From contig CABIYO010000009.1 in the NCBI GenBank assembly GCA_902362975.1, positions 13,626 through 77,625 of the forward strand: 64,000 bases of DNA, written 5' to 3'. The position numbers were made by a program, and so were the translations under genes. Source of the stretch: Caryophanales bacterium (GTDB taxonomy: Bacteria; Bacillota; Bacilli; Exiguobacteriales; Exiguobacteriaceae). Below, one piece after another: positions 26,567 to 34,065 of this stretch (positions within the stretch are counted from its first letter, which is position 1; each line of letters starts with the position of its first letter). Below the pieces are notes generated by a model, which ran no database searches, was not told where the DNA came from, and saw only the letters and a list, made by a program, of their open reading frames with translations.

Positions 26567-27084
26567 GAATCATCAACCCCAATGTCGTCCACAAACTCAA
26601 CAGCCCCTGTATGTTGGACCTCTGTCCGGTCTTTGAACATCGATAAATGACGTCCTAGCATCTCAAGCGCCTTCATCTTGTCATGTAGTTTGACGCGCTT
26701 CATTCGCTTCTCTGATTCGCCCCCATTCGGGAATACCTGAACACTCACGGTCTCTGAAACCTCGGAAAGAACCGCTCCGTCTACGTCCTCGGAATCATGT
26801 ATTTCTACTCCGTGCTCTGTCCAATGGACAAAGTGCTTTAGGTCAGCGAATGCGATCTTGGCAAGCTCCTCGACGACACGGTCCACTGTAACCTCTGTAC
26901 GTTTCGCCCGTTCCTGCTTCAAATCTGAAACCTTCGCTTGAATCTCAACTTTTTTCAGCAATTTGTTGCCAATCGCTCCAGCCGTCTTTTTGCTATATCC
27001 GGCTCGAATGGCCGCCTGCGTTGCGTTTAAATCTGCTAGATACTCAAGACAAAAGCGTTCCTGCTTCTCATTCAGTTTCCTCAT
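26563..27084 (-). CDS. Terminase small subunit (Terminase_2, XtmA-like)
   Basis: A protein of 173 residues. The N-terminal helix-turn-helix (about 1-55, LNEKQERFCLEYLADLNATQ followed by AAIRAGYSKKTAG) is the Terminase_2 signature; a coiled oligomerisation region follows. It recognises the packaging site and hands DNA to the large subunit. An inverted repeat lies 34 bases upstream of its start and is a candidate recognition element. Confidence 0.94.
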   Translation of the reverse strand: MRKLNEKQERFCLEYLADLNATQAAIRAGYSKKTAGAIGNKLLKKVEIQAKVSDLKQERAKRTEVTVDRVVEELAKIAFADLKHFVHWTEHGVEIHDSEDVDGAVLSEVSETVSVQVFPNGGESEKRMKRVKLHDKMKALEMLGRHLSMFKDRTEVQHTGAVEFVDDIGVDDS

Positions 27085-27117
27085 ATCATCGATTCACCCC
27101 TTTCTATTTGCAACGTT

Positions 27118-27181
27118 AAAACCACTTCCGATGAAACGACAGGAGGACGGGGAAAGGTTTTTCGCCATCGGAAACGGTTTT
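27118..27181. repeat. Long interrupted inverted repeat upstream of terminase small subunit
   Basis: AAAACCacTTCCGATG (27118-27133) and CATCGGAAacGGTTTT (27166-27181) are reverse complements over 14 of 16 positions, separated by 32 bases that contain a G-rich tract. Such a dyad just before terS could be a packaging-start (cos/pac) element or a regulatory hairpin. Confidence 0.6.
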
Positions 27182-27189
27182 AAGGTAAC

Positions 27190-27213
27190 AAAAAAAGATA
27201 CCCAAGGGCATCT
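27190..27213 (-). terminator. Terminator of the accessory gene at 27220
   Basis: The stem AGATGCCC/GGGTATCT (one G-U pair, 2-base loop) is followed on the minus strand by a run of seven or eight T. It ends the accessory gene before the late terminase genes. Confidence 0.75.
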
Positions 27214-27219
27214 AAAAAT

Positions 27220-27663
27220 TCAAAAAAACCATCTTCTCGGTTTTAAAGATTTAATTATTTTTTCTCTTTCTTCCATAACAATTTCGGTTACAAAACCATT
27301 TATATCAAAATATCTTCCTTTTTCAATAGAAGTACCCAACAACCTTCCGGCAAATCCATTCATTATCTCATCCAGTTCGTTCTGAGCTGTATCAATGATA
27401 TTCTCGGGAACTTGATGTGCATAATTATAAAGTAATGTATAAATTTCCATGTATTCTGAATAAGTATATCCACTCTCGTCTTTTTCTCTAGAAATTTTTG
27501 CCTGTTCAGATATTTTTAAAATAGGGTTATAAACTTTTATTAAAAGAATTTCTTTTTGAGAAAAATCAAAGCTCCTCCAATCACCCCATCTTCTGAATGA
27601 GTAACCTAGTAGCGCACCAGAAAGTGCATAAATCACTGGAGAAATTACTTTTATTACTTCCAA
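27220..27663 (-). CDS. AT-rich accessory protein with N-terminal membrane helix
   Basis: A protein of 147 residues with one hydrophobic helix at residues 5-22 and a helical cytoplasmic part. It is much more AT-rich than the neighbouring terminase and ArpU-like genes and has its own promoter-like region and terminator: a self-contained unit inserted between early and late genes, as morons often are. No domain recognised. It could be expressed from the lysogen and affect host or competing phages. Confidence 0.7.
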   Translation of the reverse strand: MEVIKVISPVIYALSGALLGYSFRRWGDWRSFDFSQKEILLIKVYNPILKISEQAKISREKDESGYTYSEYMEIYTLLYNYAHQVPENIIDTAQNELDEIMNGFAGRLLGTSIEKGRYFDINGFVTEIVMEEREKIIKSLKPRRWFF

Positions 27664-27700
27664 GATAAAATCGACCCCTTAATTTTTTTGGACTATACGT

Positions 27701-27728
27701 TATCTACATTTTACCACTTTCTTTTCAA
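27701..27728 (-). promoter_or_regulatory. Candidate promoter of the accessory gene at 27220
   Basis: On the minus strand TTGAAA (27728-27723) and TAGATA (27706-27701) are 16 bases apart, close to a vegetative promoter. It lies about 40 bases before the gene and after a long AT-rich stretch. The remaining sequence up to 27860 is AT-rich and shows no gene. Confidence 0.5.
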
Positions 27729-27897
27729 CGTTTGAGAGAAATACGTGCACGTCTTTATTTTTACTCAAATCTAATATAAACCAGAGAAAATCATCGAAAA
27801 CTACGTCAGTTAAAGAGCGTGGATTTCGATTTATTTAAGTTTACTCTATACTTATACACAAGTGATTCCTATTTTTTTACTGTTTCTTTCCTATTTT

Positions 27898-28380
27898 TTA
27901 CCCGCTCTTTTCACCCCAAAGTCTAAACACATCTGCTACCTGCCCACGAAGTCCGTCAAGCGCATTGTAGTACCGGTCATTCCCCCACCCCAGCTCATCA
28001 CGCACATGGATGTCCTTGCGCCGGCGTCTTTTGTATTTGTAATCCCAAACCGTCAACTCGTCCTCGGCTAAGTAAGTACGGATCGCTTTCATTTTATCGA
28101 ACTCATTTTTAAGGACAATCAATTCGCGCTCTGCTTCAATGACCATCTGATCATAGTGTTGCTGTTCCTTTAATCGATGCGGATGACTCATCGACTCACT
28201 GGCAGCATAGTTGACAGTCAGAGAGGACCGGAGACTTATCTCCGGTCCACCATTGATGATTTCCTCTGCCTGTTGGATTAGCAAAGGGAGTCTGAAATAT
28301 CGATGAAGCAATTCATCTACTTGTCTGCGTAATCGCTTGTCGTCTTTGACGCGCGTTTCAATCCATTTGAGTTGGTTCAA
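27898..28380 (-). CDS. ArpU/Xpf-like late transcription regulator
   Basis: A protein of 160 residues starting at a TTG preceded by GGTGGTGAAG. The N-terminal half is helical; the C-terminal part (about 105-155) has DELTVWDYKYKRRRRKDIHV and GWGNDRYYNALDGLRGQVAD, similar to the sigma-region-4-like end of ArpU regulators. These sit at the end of early genes and turn on the late operon, which fits its position before the terminases. Direct proof of DNA binding is lacking. Confidence 0.72.
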   Translation of the reverse strand: MNQLKWIETRVKDDKRLRRQVDELLHRYFRLPLLIQQAEEIINGGPEISLRSSLTVNYAASESMSHPHRLKEQQHYDQMVIEAERELIVLKNEFDKMKAIRTYLAEDELTVWDYKYKRRRRKDIHVRDELGWGNDRYYNALDGLRGQVADVFRLWGEKSG

Positions 28381-28403
28381 TCTGCTTCACCACCCTGTAT
28401 GTT

Positions 28404-28568
28404 TTACTGATCCGTACTCATCTGACTTGCAAAGAACAATTCGGGTTCATCTTCGATACTACAATCGTGATGGCCGAGACTGTTGAAGCAGTCCCGGCAC
28501 AAATGCTCGATCTCGTCGAAAATGTTTTGCTGTTGAAGTTCTGCTTTCTGTCCACAGTTGCACGTCAT
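28404..28568 (-). CDS. Small Cys-rich phage protein (possible zinc knuckle)
   Basis: A protein of 54 residues (MTCNCGQKAELQQQ ... MSTDQ). It carries a CNC pair at residues 3-5, a CRDC pair in the middle, and a later HHDC, suitable for binding zinc. Its ATG overlaps the upstream stop as ATGA, so translation is coupled. No family known to me. Confidence 0.65.
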   Translation of the reverse strand: MTCNCGQKAELQQQNIFDEIEHLCRDCFNSLGHHDCSIEDEPELFFASQMSTDQ

Positions 28569-28792
28569 TTTCCTGGACCCCCATTCATAAAATCATCTAT
28601 CAAGCAAGCGTCTGCCGCTTTGAGCATGAACATCAAGTCTCGATAGGTGAGGTCATTGTGAATCATGCCGACATGTTCGTCTTTCTCCCAGATGATAGCC
28701 ACCTTGTCAGCACCTTTAAGATGGCACGTTACAAATTCCCGCACCGTTTGCGTAGGTGTAGAACCCGGCGGATTTGAGGATAGATTTCTCAT
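28565..28792 (-). CDS. Hypothetical early phage protein
   Basis: A protein of 75 residues, mixed alpha/beta, no membrane segment. Features: VREFVTCHLKGADKVAIIWE near the middle and a C-terminal glycine-rich end. It has a 4-base ATGA overlap with the gene before and after, so it belongs to the chain of coupled small early genes. Function unknown. Confidence 0.65.
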   Translation of the reverse strand: MRNLSSNPPGSTPTQTVREFVTCHLKGADKVAIIWEKDEHVGMIHNDLTYRDLMFMLKAADACLIDDFMNGGPGK

Positions 28793-28980
28793 TCGTCATC
28801 CTCTATTTTCAAGACTTGTCTCACATTGTCAGATGCTTTTCTTTTCTGCAGGCGACGCTGATAAGCCGGGGATGTGTACCATCGTATAGTTTCTGGCTTC
28901 ACAACTAAGTGTTCAGCGCATTCCTGATCCGTCCCCATCGCTAGGAGACACTCTCCTTTGTACACCGCGTATTCTTTCAT
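28789..28980 (-). CDS. Hypothetical early phage protein, possibly DNA-binding
   Basis: A protein of 63 residues from the ATG at 28980 (GAGGAAGG upstream). The segment CAEHLVVKPETIRWYTSPAY resembles the small phage proteins that have a helix-turn-helix-like segment with a W-Y-(T/S)-(S/T)-P motif and act at unknown steps. Coupled to the next gene by ATGA. Confidence 0.6.
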   Translation of the reverse strand: MKEYAVYKGECLLAMGTDQECAEHLVVKPETIRWYTSPAYQRRLQKRKASDNVRQVLKIEDDE

Positions 28981-29107
28981 AGTTTCCATCCTTCCTCATG
29001 TCCTCAAATATATTTCTCAGGTAGATAGTCCGCTCTTTCTGCTGTTCTTGGTAATACCGTCTGTATCGATATTGTTCAAGACTGACTACTTTCGGTTGCT
29101 CTCTCAT
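28913..29107 (-). CDS. Hypothetical basic phage protein (overlaps both neighbours)
   Basis: A frame of 64 residues with ATG at 29107 after AAGGTGATTAAGT. It is rich in Arg, Tyr and Gln (VSLEQYRYRRYYQEQQKE). It overlaps the gene before it by 32 bases and the one after by 68 bases, more than elsewhere in this cluster. The good ribosome site argues for it, the long overlaps against. It may be a real compact gene or a chance frame. Confidence 0.42.
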   Translation of the reverse strand: MREQPKVVSLEQYRYRRYYQEQQKERTIYLRNIFEDMRKDGNYERIRGVQRRVSPSDGDGSGMR

Positions 29108-29234
29108 ACTTAATCACCTTCAGCATTTCGCCGCCTTTCTGTTGAATGAACTGCTCACATTCTGCTTTCGAACGTTTCCATGTCACTATTTTTTCGTGAC
29201 GTCCATCCTTGAGATAGAAGATACGGACGAACAT
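29076..29234 (-). CDS. Small hypothetical phage protein, 52 residues
   Basis: Begins MFVRIFYLKDGRHEK at a TAATG overlap with the upstream stop, so it is coupled. A short alpha/beta pattern, basic and with one Cys. No family recognised. Missed by a 60-residue cut-off. Confidence 0.6.
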   Translation of the reverse strand: MFVRIFYLKDGRHEKIVTWKRSKAECEQFIQQKGGEMLKVIKYERATESSQS

Positions 29235-29458
29235 TAGCCTCTATCCTCGTGCAATTTGACGAAGGAACGGTTACACAACGATTCGATCTGTTCTATCGTC
29301 ATCATCTTGACGAGCCGATCCAGTGGATGAAAATATGTCGCGCGGGGGATGACCTCGTAGTACCCGTTCTTAAAATCGATACCGCTGGCGACCGGATGGC
29401 CCTTATACATTATCGTGACTCGGTTTTCGAGCCTCTTGTTCGGAATGACTCTAATCAT
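29234..29458 (-). CDS. Hypothetical early phage protein
   Basis: A protein of 74 residues: MIRVIPNKRLENRVTIMYKG, then an HPLDRLVKMMTIEQIESL helix. It starts at an ATGA overlap with the preceding gene and ends at a TAATG overlap with the next. No known domain. Confidence 0.65.
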   Translation of the reverse strand: MIRVIPNKRLENRVTIMYKGHPVASGIDFKNGYYEVIPRATYFHPLDRLVKMMTIEQIESLCNRSFVKLHEDRG

Positions 29459-29685
29459 TCTGCTCTCTCCTCTAAGACCTGCAGCATCACGCGAGTCGTA
29501 GCCAATTCGGCCATGATGGCACGATGTGGAGACGTTCTCTCATTCCGCACAATGACTTCAATGTTAGTAACAGCGTTTGTAAGTACCTCACACTCTCGTT
29601 CTTTCAACTGCAGCAGTTGTAACGCATCAAGCAACATTTCATTTTCGGTTTCAAGGTGTCTAATCCGCTCTTGGACGTCCATCAT
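29455..29685 (-). CDS. Coiled-coil early phage protein
   Basis: A protein of 76 residues from the ATG at 29685, which overlaps the preceding stop by 4 bases; an upstream in-frame extension lies inside the previous gene. It is a nearly continuous coiled coil (VQERIRHLETENEMLLDALQ ... RVMLQVLEERAE). Function unknown. Confidence 0.65.
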   Translation of the reverse strand: MMDVQERIRHLETENEMLLDALQLLQLKERECEVLTNAVTNIEVIVRNERTSPHRAIMAELATTRVMLQVLEERAE

Positions 29686-29777
29686 TTCATCCTCCACTTT
29701 TCTTGAATATTCCAAGCAATGTATCCGATACAGATAAAGATTCCAGCTATCACGAATTCCGTCTCAGAATTAATCAT
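29682..29777 (-). CDS. Tiny membrane protein, 31 residues
   Basis: One hydrophobic helix (FVIAGIFICIGYIAW) between an acidic N-terminal tip and a basic tail (NIQEKWRMK). It has ATGA overlaps on both sides, with the 36-residue membrane peptide before and the coiled-coil gene after. Such a tight chain makes real translation likely. Confidence 0.6.
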   Translation of the reverse strand: MINSETEFVIAGIFICIGYIAWNIQEKWRMK

Positions 29778-29884
29778 CTCTCAAGCTCCTGAACGTGTTC
29801 ATACGACCAAACGAGGATAATGATCAATGAAACGGCAGGGACTGCCACGATAGCAGCCGCTGCCATGATCCCCAACATCGTCAT
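29774..29884 (-). CDS. Tiny membrane protein, 36 residues
   Basis: A single long hydrophobic helix (AAAAIVAVPAVSLIIILVW, residues about 8-27) followed by a short charged tail. Coupled by ATGA overlap to the genes before and after. Could be a small membrane modulator; no family recognised. Confidence 0.6.
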   Translation of the reverse strand: MTMLGIMAAAAIVAVPAVSLIIILVWSYEHVQELER

Positions 29885-30021
29885 GCGACTCGATCCTCTT
29901 CAAGTCTCTTTAGCAATTCGTCAAATCGACGCTCTGCCTCTGCGATTTTCTCTGGGTCCGTTTCAATCACCGGCTTATAACCCCAGCAGTTGCCTTCCTC
30001 GGTATATTCAAATAGGTCCAT
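29881..30021 (-). CDS. Small acidic phage protein, 46 residues
   Basis: Begins MDLFEYTEEGNCWGYKP and ends in a charged helix. The second of two nearby ATG codons is chosen, as the AGGAG site has a good distance to it. It is the first of a chain of very small genes and lies 13 bases after the DnaC-like gene. Confidence 0.6.
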   Translation of the reverse strand: MDLFEYTEEGNCWGYKPVIETDPEKIAEAERRFDELLKRLEEDRVA

Positions 30022-30034
30022 ATCCATTTCTCCT

Positions 30035-30829
30035 TTACCACACCAATTTTTCTTTGCGACGATGACTCGCTCCCACCATCGAATATCGCTTCAAGTCGTC
30101 GACCATCCTGTCATAATTGCGGCCTCCGATTTTCTCTTCCAGCATTTCTGCATCGAGGTTTGTCGTGTAGATGGTCCGCTTCCCTTGGCGGCCGTCTAAG
30201 ATCAAGAAAAGCTTGTCCTGACACCACGCTTCGCGACCGCTCTCTGCCCCGATGTCATCGAGCACTAGTAGCTCTACGCTATTGATAAGCCCGATTAGTC
30301 CATCTTCGGTGATTTTAGAATCCCGGTTGTAAGTCTCCTTGATCTTGCTGAACAGTTTCGGGACGCTGATGAAGAGCGCGGTATGCCCGTTGTTGATGGC
30401 TAATTTCGTGGCACTGATGGCCAAGTGGCTTTTGCCGGTGCCGTACGACCCATAAAGGAGCACGTTTCCTGGTAGCCACTCACTCACGTATCTCCGGACC
30501 GAGCGAGCAACCTCTCGGAAGCTCTCATCGGTGGTGATGAAGTTGCTGAACGTGGCGTCCTTAATTTTCTCGTTCACGAGCGAGTTCTCGTTGAAGGACT
30601 TCAAGTGTCTCTGCATTTTCTTGGCTTTAGCTTCTTGCTGGCGCTCTTGCATATAGTCCAGCACTTCACATCCGCAAGGTGTCCACGACTCCACTCGTTC
30701 TCGTGTTCGTGGGTCATAGAATTTAGTGAAGTGATATTCGGATCTGCAACGTAGGCAACAAGACTGATTCGAATTCTCGAACTTGAATTGACCCACCAAA
30801 CCGGTTGAAATTCTGCTAACATGCTCCAT
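30035..30829 (-). CDS. DnaC-like helicase loader ATPase
   Basis: A protein of 264 residues. The N-terminal part has Cys residues at 24/25/28 and 52/54, a possible zinc-binding site. The AAA+ core has Walker A GSYGTGKS (127-134), Walker B LLVLDDIGAE, and a sensor region TIYTTNLDAEML. It would load the replicative helicase at the phage origin with the DnaD-like protein encoded just before. Spaced 13 bases from that gene. Confidence 0.88.
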   Translation of the reverse strand: MEHVSRISTGLVGQFKFENSNQSCCLRCRSEYHFTKFYDPRTRERVESWTPCGCEVLDYMQERQQEAKAKKMQRHLKSFNENSLVNEKIKDATFSNFITTDESFREVARSVRRYVSEWLPGNVLLYGSYGTGKSHLAISATKLAINNGHTALFISVPKLFSKIKETYNRDSKITEDGLIGLINSVELLVLDDIGAESGREAWCQDKLFLILDGRQGKRTIYTTNLDAEMLEEKIGGRNYDRMVDDLKRYSMVGASHRRKEKLVW

Positions 30830-30842
30830 CCATCAGTCCTCC

Positions 30843-31601
30843 TTAATCGAAAGTTGGTTTGAACGTTGAAGGCGCTCCACCCTTTTTCATTTGTTTGTCT
30901 TGTTTTTGACGGGCTTCGTACTGTTCCAAGGTTTTAATGCCATGTTCATCTCTTAAGTTGTTGAGGATGCCCGCAGCATAATCCCATTTCTTACCGCGTT
31001 CGATGGCGATTTGAATCGCTTTGATAATGAGGGATCCTTCTATTTCTTGCTGCAGATAAATCTCAACTGCCTTTATTACAAGAGGAGGAATATTTCCATA
31101 GTGACTTTGATAAAAGTCGACGACGACTTGACGGCTTTCGTCGTAAGAGTTGCTGTCGATTGCAAAAGGATTAGTCGTCGTCTTAGTCGTATTATTCTTA
31201 GTTAAGTTATTCTTAGTTAAATCATTATTAGTAGTTGCAGGTTTTCTACTGTAGTTTTTCTGCTGCAGGTTTTCTACTGTAGAAAATCTACACTGGATAG
31301 GTATCTCGTGAATGGTGATATCATAATGACCCAAGCGTCCTTTTTCATCACGAGTTCGTTCTTTAGTTAGATAACCATGCGTTTCTAGTTCGTCCAACGC
31401 TGTCTCAATAGATACTCGACCGTCTTTAAAATGACGAAGAAGCTCTTTTTGATAAATGACCCAGTCATCTGGAAGGCTCAAAATATAAGCGAGTACACCT
31501 TTTGCTTTAGCAGATAACTCGGGGTTCTGTAGGAACCCCTTGTCCATCATCACGAAGTTACTTTCTTTTCTGACTCGATTAATTCGTCCGTGTCCCATCA
31601 T
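30843..31601 (-). CDS. DnaD-like phage replication initiator
   Basis: A protein of 252 residues. The N-terminal winged helix (about 10-90, SNFVMMDKGFLQNPELSAKA then KGVLAYILSLPDDWVIYQKE) is typical of phage initiators; a low-complexity Asn/Thr/Lys linker (about 115-145) leads to a DnaD-like C-terminal domain (about 155-240). The DNA coding for the linker holds repeated AT-rich elements, so the origin may lie inside this gene, as in many temperate phages. Confidence 0.85.
   Translation of the reverse strand: MMGHGRINRVRKESNFVMMDKGFLQNPELSAKAKGVLAYILSLPDDWVIYQKELLRHFKDGRVSIETALDELETHGYLTKERTRDEKGRLGHYDITIHEIPIQCRFSTVENLQQKNYSRKPATTNNDLTKNNLTKNNTTKTTTNPFAIDSNSYDESRQVVVDFYQSHYGNIPPLVIKAVEIYLQQEIEGSLIIKAIQIAIERGKKWDYAAGILNNLRDEHGIKTLEQYEARQKQDKQMKKGGAPSTFKPTFD
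31192..31286. repeat. Iteron-like repeats inside the initiator gene: candidate phage origin
   Basis: TTATTCTTAGTTAA occurs twice, 15 bases apart (31192 and 31207). TGCAGGTTTTCTACTGTAG occurs twice as an exact 19-base direct repeat, 28 bases apart (31236-31254 and 31264-31282), and the second lies in the 17-base palindrome TTTTCTACTGTAGAAAA (31270-31286). The region is AT-rich and codes for the linker of the initiator protein. Confidence 0.65.
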
Positions 31602-31608
31602 CTACACC

Positions 31609-32511
31609 TCACAAGAACGGATCTTCGTCGGTTTTTTGTTTTGAATCTTCTACTTGCTGTACATCGACGATTGTCGGTTCTGTTTCGTTATCGACAAATG
31701 ACGTATCGATAACGGCCTGACTGGTCATAGCTGATTGACGCACTCGTGATACACTGTTGTCGGCATTGATGAGCTCACCAAGATGCTGCACCTCTCCGTT
31801 TTCCTTTTCAATGGACAGAGGGGCCGTTTTTAACAGACGAATAATGACCGTCTTTTTAGCCATCTCGACAAAATGGTCTTTCCACGGTCCCACGACGGCA
31901 CCGTTATACTTGGACTTTGTGAACCGGTCGCGGTGATTCTCGATTTGCTCTCGTGTCATGACGACGAAATCGTTCCCGCCATCTTTGAGGTGATAGACTG
32001 CATATACGTGAGTGACCTTATCTGGATTTGATTCTCCACAAGGCACATGATGTAAGTCTTTGTTGAGCCCATATGCATATTCGAACTCGTCGCCCTCATA
32101 CACTTCATGTGCATACAGTTGCTTCAACTCGCCAGAGCGACGCGCCAAGTCAATCGCTCCTTTGAAGCCCAGTTGAAATTGCGCCTCCATTTGCTTCGTT
32201 TTTCCGTTATAGAACGGCAAGATATAGGCGTGTCCAATGAGGTTCGGTTCGACTCCTAGCGCCGCACAGTTGACGATTGCGCCGACTAGGGTCATCTCGT
32301 CACATTCGAATAGCTTTGGGTTCCGAGTTGCGGCGCTGATTGTTAGACGTGCCAATCGCTCTGGTGTTACATGCTTTGGAACAAGCGACTGGATCGCCTT
32401 ATAGTTGTCGTTGATGAGCGATTTAAGTCTTCGTTCGTTATCCCCTGCTTGCGCGGGCGCCTGTGCGCTTCGATTCGCTAACTGATTTTTTACGTCTGCT
32501 GTTTTTGCCAT
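31609..32511 (-). CDS. RecT-family single-strand annealing protein
   Basis: A protein of 300 residues with RecT landmarks: HVTPERLARLTISAATRNPK, GAIVNCAALGVEPNLIGHAY, FQLGFKGAIDLARRSGELKQ. It anneals complementary single strands and works with the exonuclease encoded just upstream, giving the phage its own homologous recombination system. The C-terminal 60 residues are acidic and less conserved, as usual. Confidence 0.95.
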   Translation of the reverse strand: MAKTADVKNQLANRSAQAPAQAGDNERRLKSLINDNYKAIQSLVPKHVTPERLARLTISAATRNPKLFECDEMTLVGAIVNCAALGVEPNLIGHAYILPFYNGKTKQMEAQFQLGFKGAIDLARRSGELKQLYAHEVYEGDEFEYAYGLNKDLHHVPCGESNPDKVTHVYAVYHLKDGGNDFVVMTREQIENHRDRFTKSKYNGAVVGPWKDHFVEMAKKTVIIRLLKTAPLSIEKENGEVQHLGELINADNSVSRVRQSAMTSQAVIDTSFVDNETEPTIVDVQQVEDSKQKTDEDPFL

Positions 32512-32513
32512 GA

Positions 32514-33467
32514 TTATTTAGCCTCCTTGATTGCAAATCGTCTTGTTGGTTTTCCGATTTTGATGCATTGCGTGTAGATTTCCGGATGCTCGAGTTTCAG
32601 CTTTTTCGAGTCGATGGTTTCGCGTGCTTTGACCGTCTTCCATTCGACAAAATGATTCTGAGCGATACCGACTTCCGCTTCACCAATCAACGCCTTGAGT
32701 TTATTTTCCGCTTCCGTCTTTTGGACTTTCAGTTCTTCCAATCGTTCGCTTGTTTCTTGATACTGTTTAATCAAATCTTCTGCTTCATCTGGAAGCTCTG
32801 TCTCCGAGCCTTGTTCTGCTGTAGGGAACATCCGGCCAAGTAAATCACTCGATGCTTTCGAACCATCGTAGGCCGGTGGCACTCTCTTGAGCACATGGTT
32901 GTTCCAGAAGTCAGACGCAATCTCGATGATGAACTGAATCATTTCTTCGTCTCGCTCGATCCGTTTGTAGATAAACTTTTGACCCCCGACAAGAACCGCA
33001 ATCCATGCTGCTTCATATCCAGTGACCGCGAGATAATGCATAACTTGAATGATGTATTCTGCGGGTATCTCGTCCGCCTCCCATTCCTTTAAACGATAAG
33101 CAGAAGACGTTTTGCACTCGAGTATCTCTTTCTTACCGACCAAGACCCGGTCGAGGTTCGCAATCATATAGGGATGATTTGGGTGTGCAAGCATTCTGTT
33201 GTCACGACGTACCTTATGACCCGTCTGGGATTGAAACTCTTTCGCAACAACGTCTTCGAGAACATTGCCCCAATAAGCGGCTTCCCCTGCGATGTCTTCG
33301 ACCACAGTTTCTCCGACCTTGTCTAAATAGACGCTCATCGCTGACTTGTATTTATTTAATCCTGCGATGGCAGAGATGTCTGAGCCGCCGATGCCATTAC
33401 GACGCATCTCTAACCATTCATCACGACTCATCCCGCTCACGTTCGCCAGTGCAATCACGTTATTCAT
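32514..33467 (-). CDS. YqaJ-type viral recombinase exonuclease
   Basis: A protein of 317 residues from the ATG at 33467, chosen because GGAGGATACC precedes it and its A overlaps the previous stop (ATGA). The N-terminal nuclease has WLEMRRNGIGGSDISAIAGL and the catalytic ECKTSSAY motif with a preceding conserved Asp (NLDRVLVGKKEILECK). The C-terminal part is a coiled coil with a strand region. It degrades one strand at DNA ends for RecT. Confidence 0.93.
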   Translation of the reverse strand: MNNVIALANVSGMSRDEWLEMRRNGIGGSDISAIAGLNKYKSAMSVYLDKVGETVVEDIAGEAAYWGNVLEDVVAKEFQSQTGHKVRRDNRMLAHPNHPYMIANLDRVLVGKKEILECKTSSAYRLKEWEADEIPAEYIIQVMHYLAVTGYEAAWIAVLVGGQKFIYKRIERDEEMIQFIIEIASDFWNNHVLKRVPPAYDGSKASSDLLGRMFPTAEQGSETELPDEAEDLIKQYQETSERLEELKVQKTEAENKLKALIGEAEVGIAQNHFVEWKTVKARETIDSKKLKLEHPEIYTQCIKIGKPTRRFAIKEAK

Positions 33468-33949
33468 TTGGTATCCTCCTCGATTTTCCGAATGTATTCT
33501 TGCTCTTCCTCCCACGACATGAACTCATCATGTTCACGGTCTGTTTGATAGACACGAATGCTATTTTTTCTCATGTCGATCCGCTCCTTTTCAGTTCGGT
33601 ATTGGCGTGGAATTTCAAACAGTCTTCTTACTTTCAAGAGATATAGTCCTTCTGAGCGTTCTCGTGTGGTAGCCAAAGTGACAAGTGCATATTCGACGGC
33701 TGCCAACCAATCAACAAATTTGTATTTACGATTGAACTCCATGTGAGGGAGCGTCAATGCGTCTGTACAAAACGCCTCTTCATTTTTCAGTTCAGCCATG
33801 CACGTGGTATACTGTCTCCATAAGATATAGTTACGTGCCTGATCTTCATCAAGGACAATTAGGCTGACCAAATAGTCCAGTCCTTCGCGACCTTGACTCA
33901 GACGTTCTTCTACGATGCCACGTAGTGCGTTCTCTAAAAGTTCATTCAC
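33464..33949 (-). CDS. Hypothetical early phage protein
   Basis: A protein of 161 residues, helical and highly charged, with three Cys/aromatic clusters (NYILWRQYTTCMAELK, FVDWLAAVEYALVTLATTRE). It is the first gene of the recombination block and ends in an ATGA overlap with the exonuclease gene. No family recognised; a replication or recombination role is possible from position only. Confidence 0.65.
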   Translation of the reverse strand: MNELLENALRGIVEERLSQGREGLDYLVSLIVLDEDQARNYILWRQYTTCMAELKNEEAFCTDALTLPHMEFNRKYKFVDWLAAVEYALVTLATTRERSEGLYLLKVRRLFEIPRQYRTEKERIDMRKNSIRVYQTDREHDEFMSWEEEQEYIRKIEEDTK

Positions 33950-33969
33950 AGCTATATCACTTCTTTCTG

Positions 33970-33998
33970 GACCGGCTCCATATGGCCGGTCTTTTTTT
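33970..33998 (+). terminator. Plus-strand terminator-like hairpin between divergent genes
   Basis: A perfect 7-bp stem (GACCGGC/GCCGGTC, 8-base loop) is followed by seven T on the plus strand. No plus-strand gene lies to its left for 28 kb, so its target is unclear; see findings. Confidence 0.65.
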
Positions 33999-34065
33999 GT
34001 GCTTCATTTTCAATCCCAGTTATTCACCTCACGTGATATCCTATTATTGGAAGGAGGTGAAAAAA

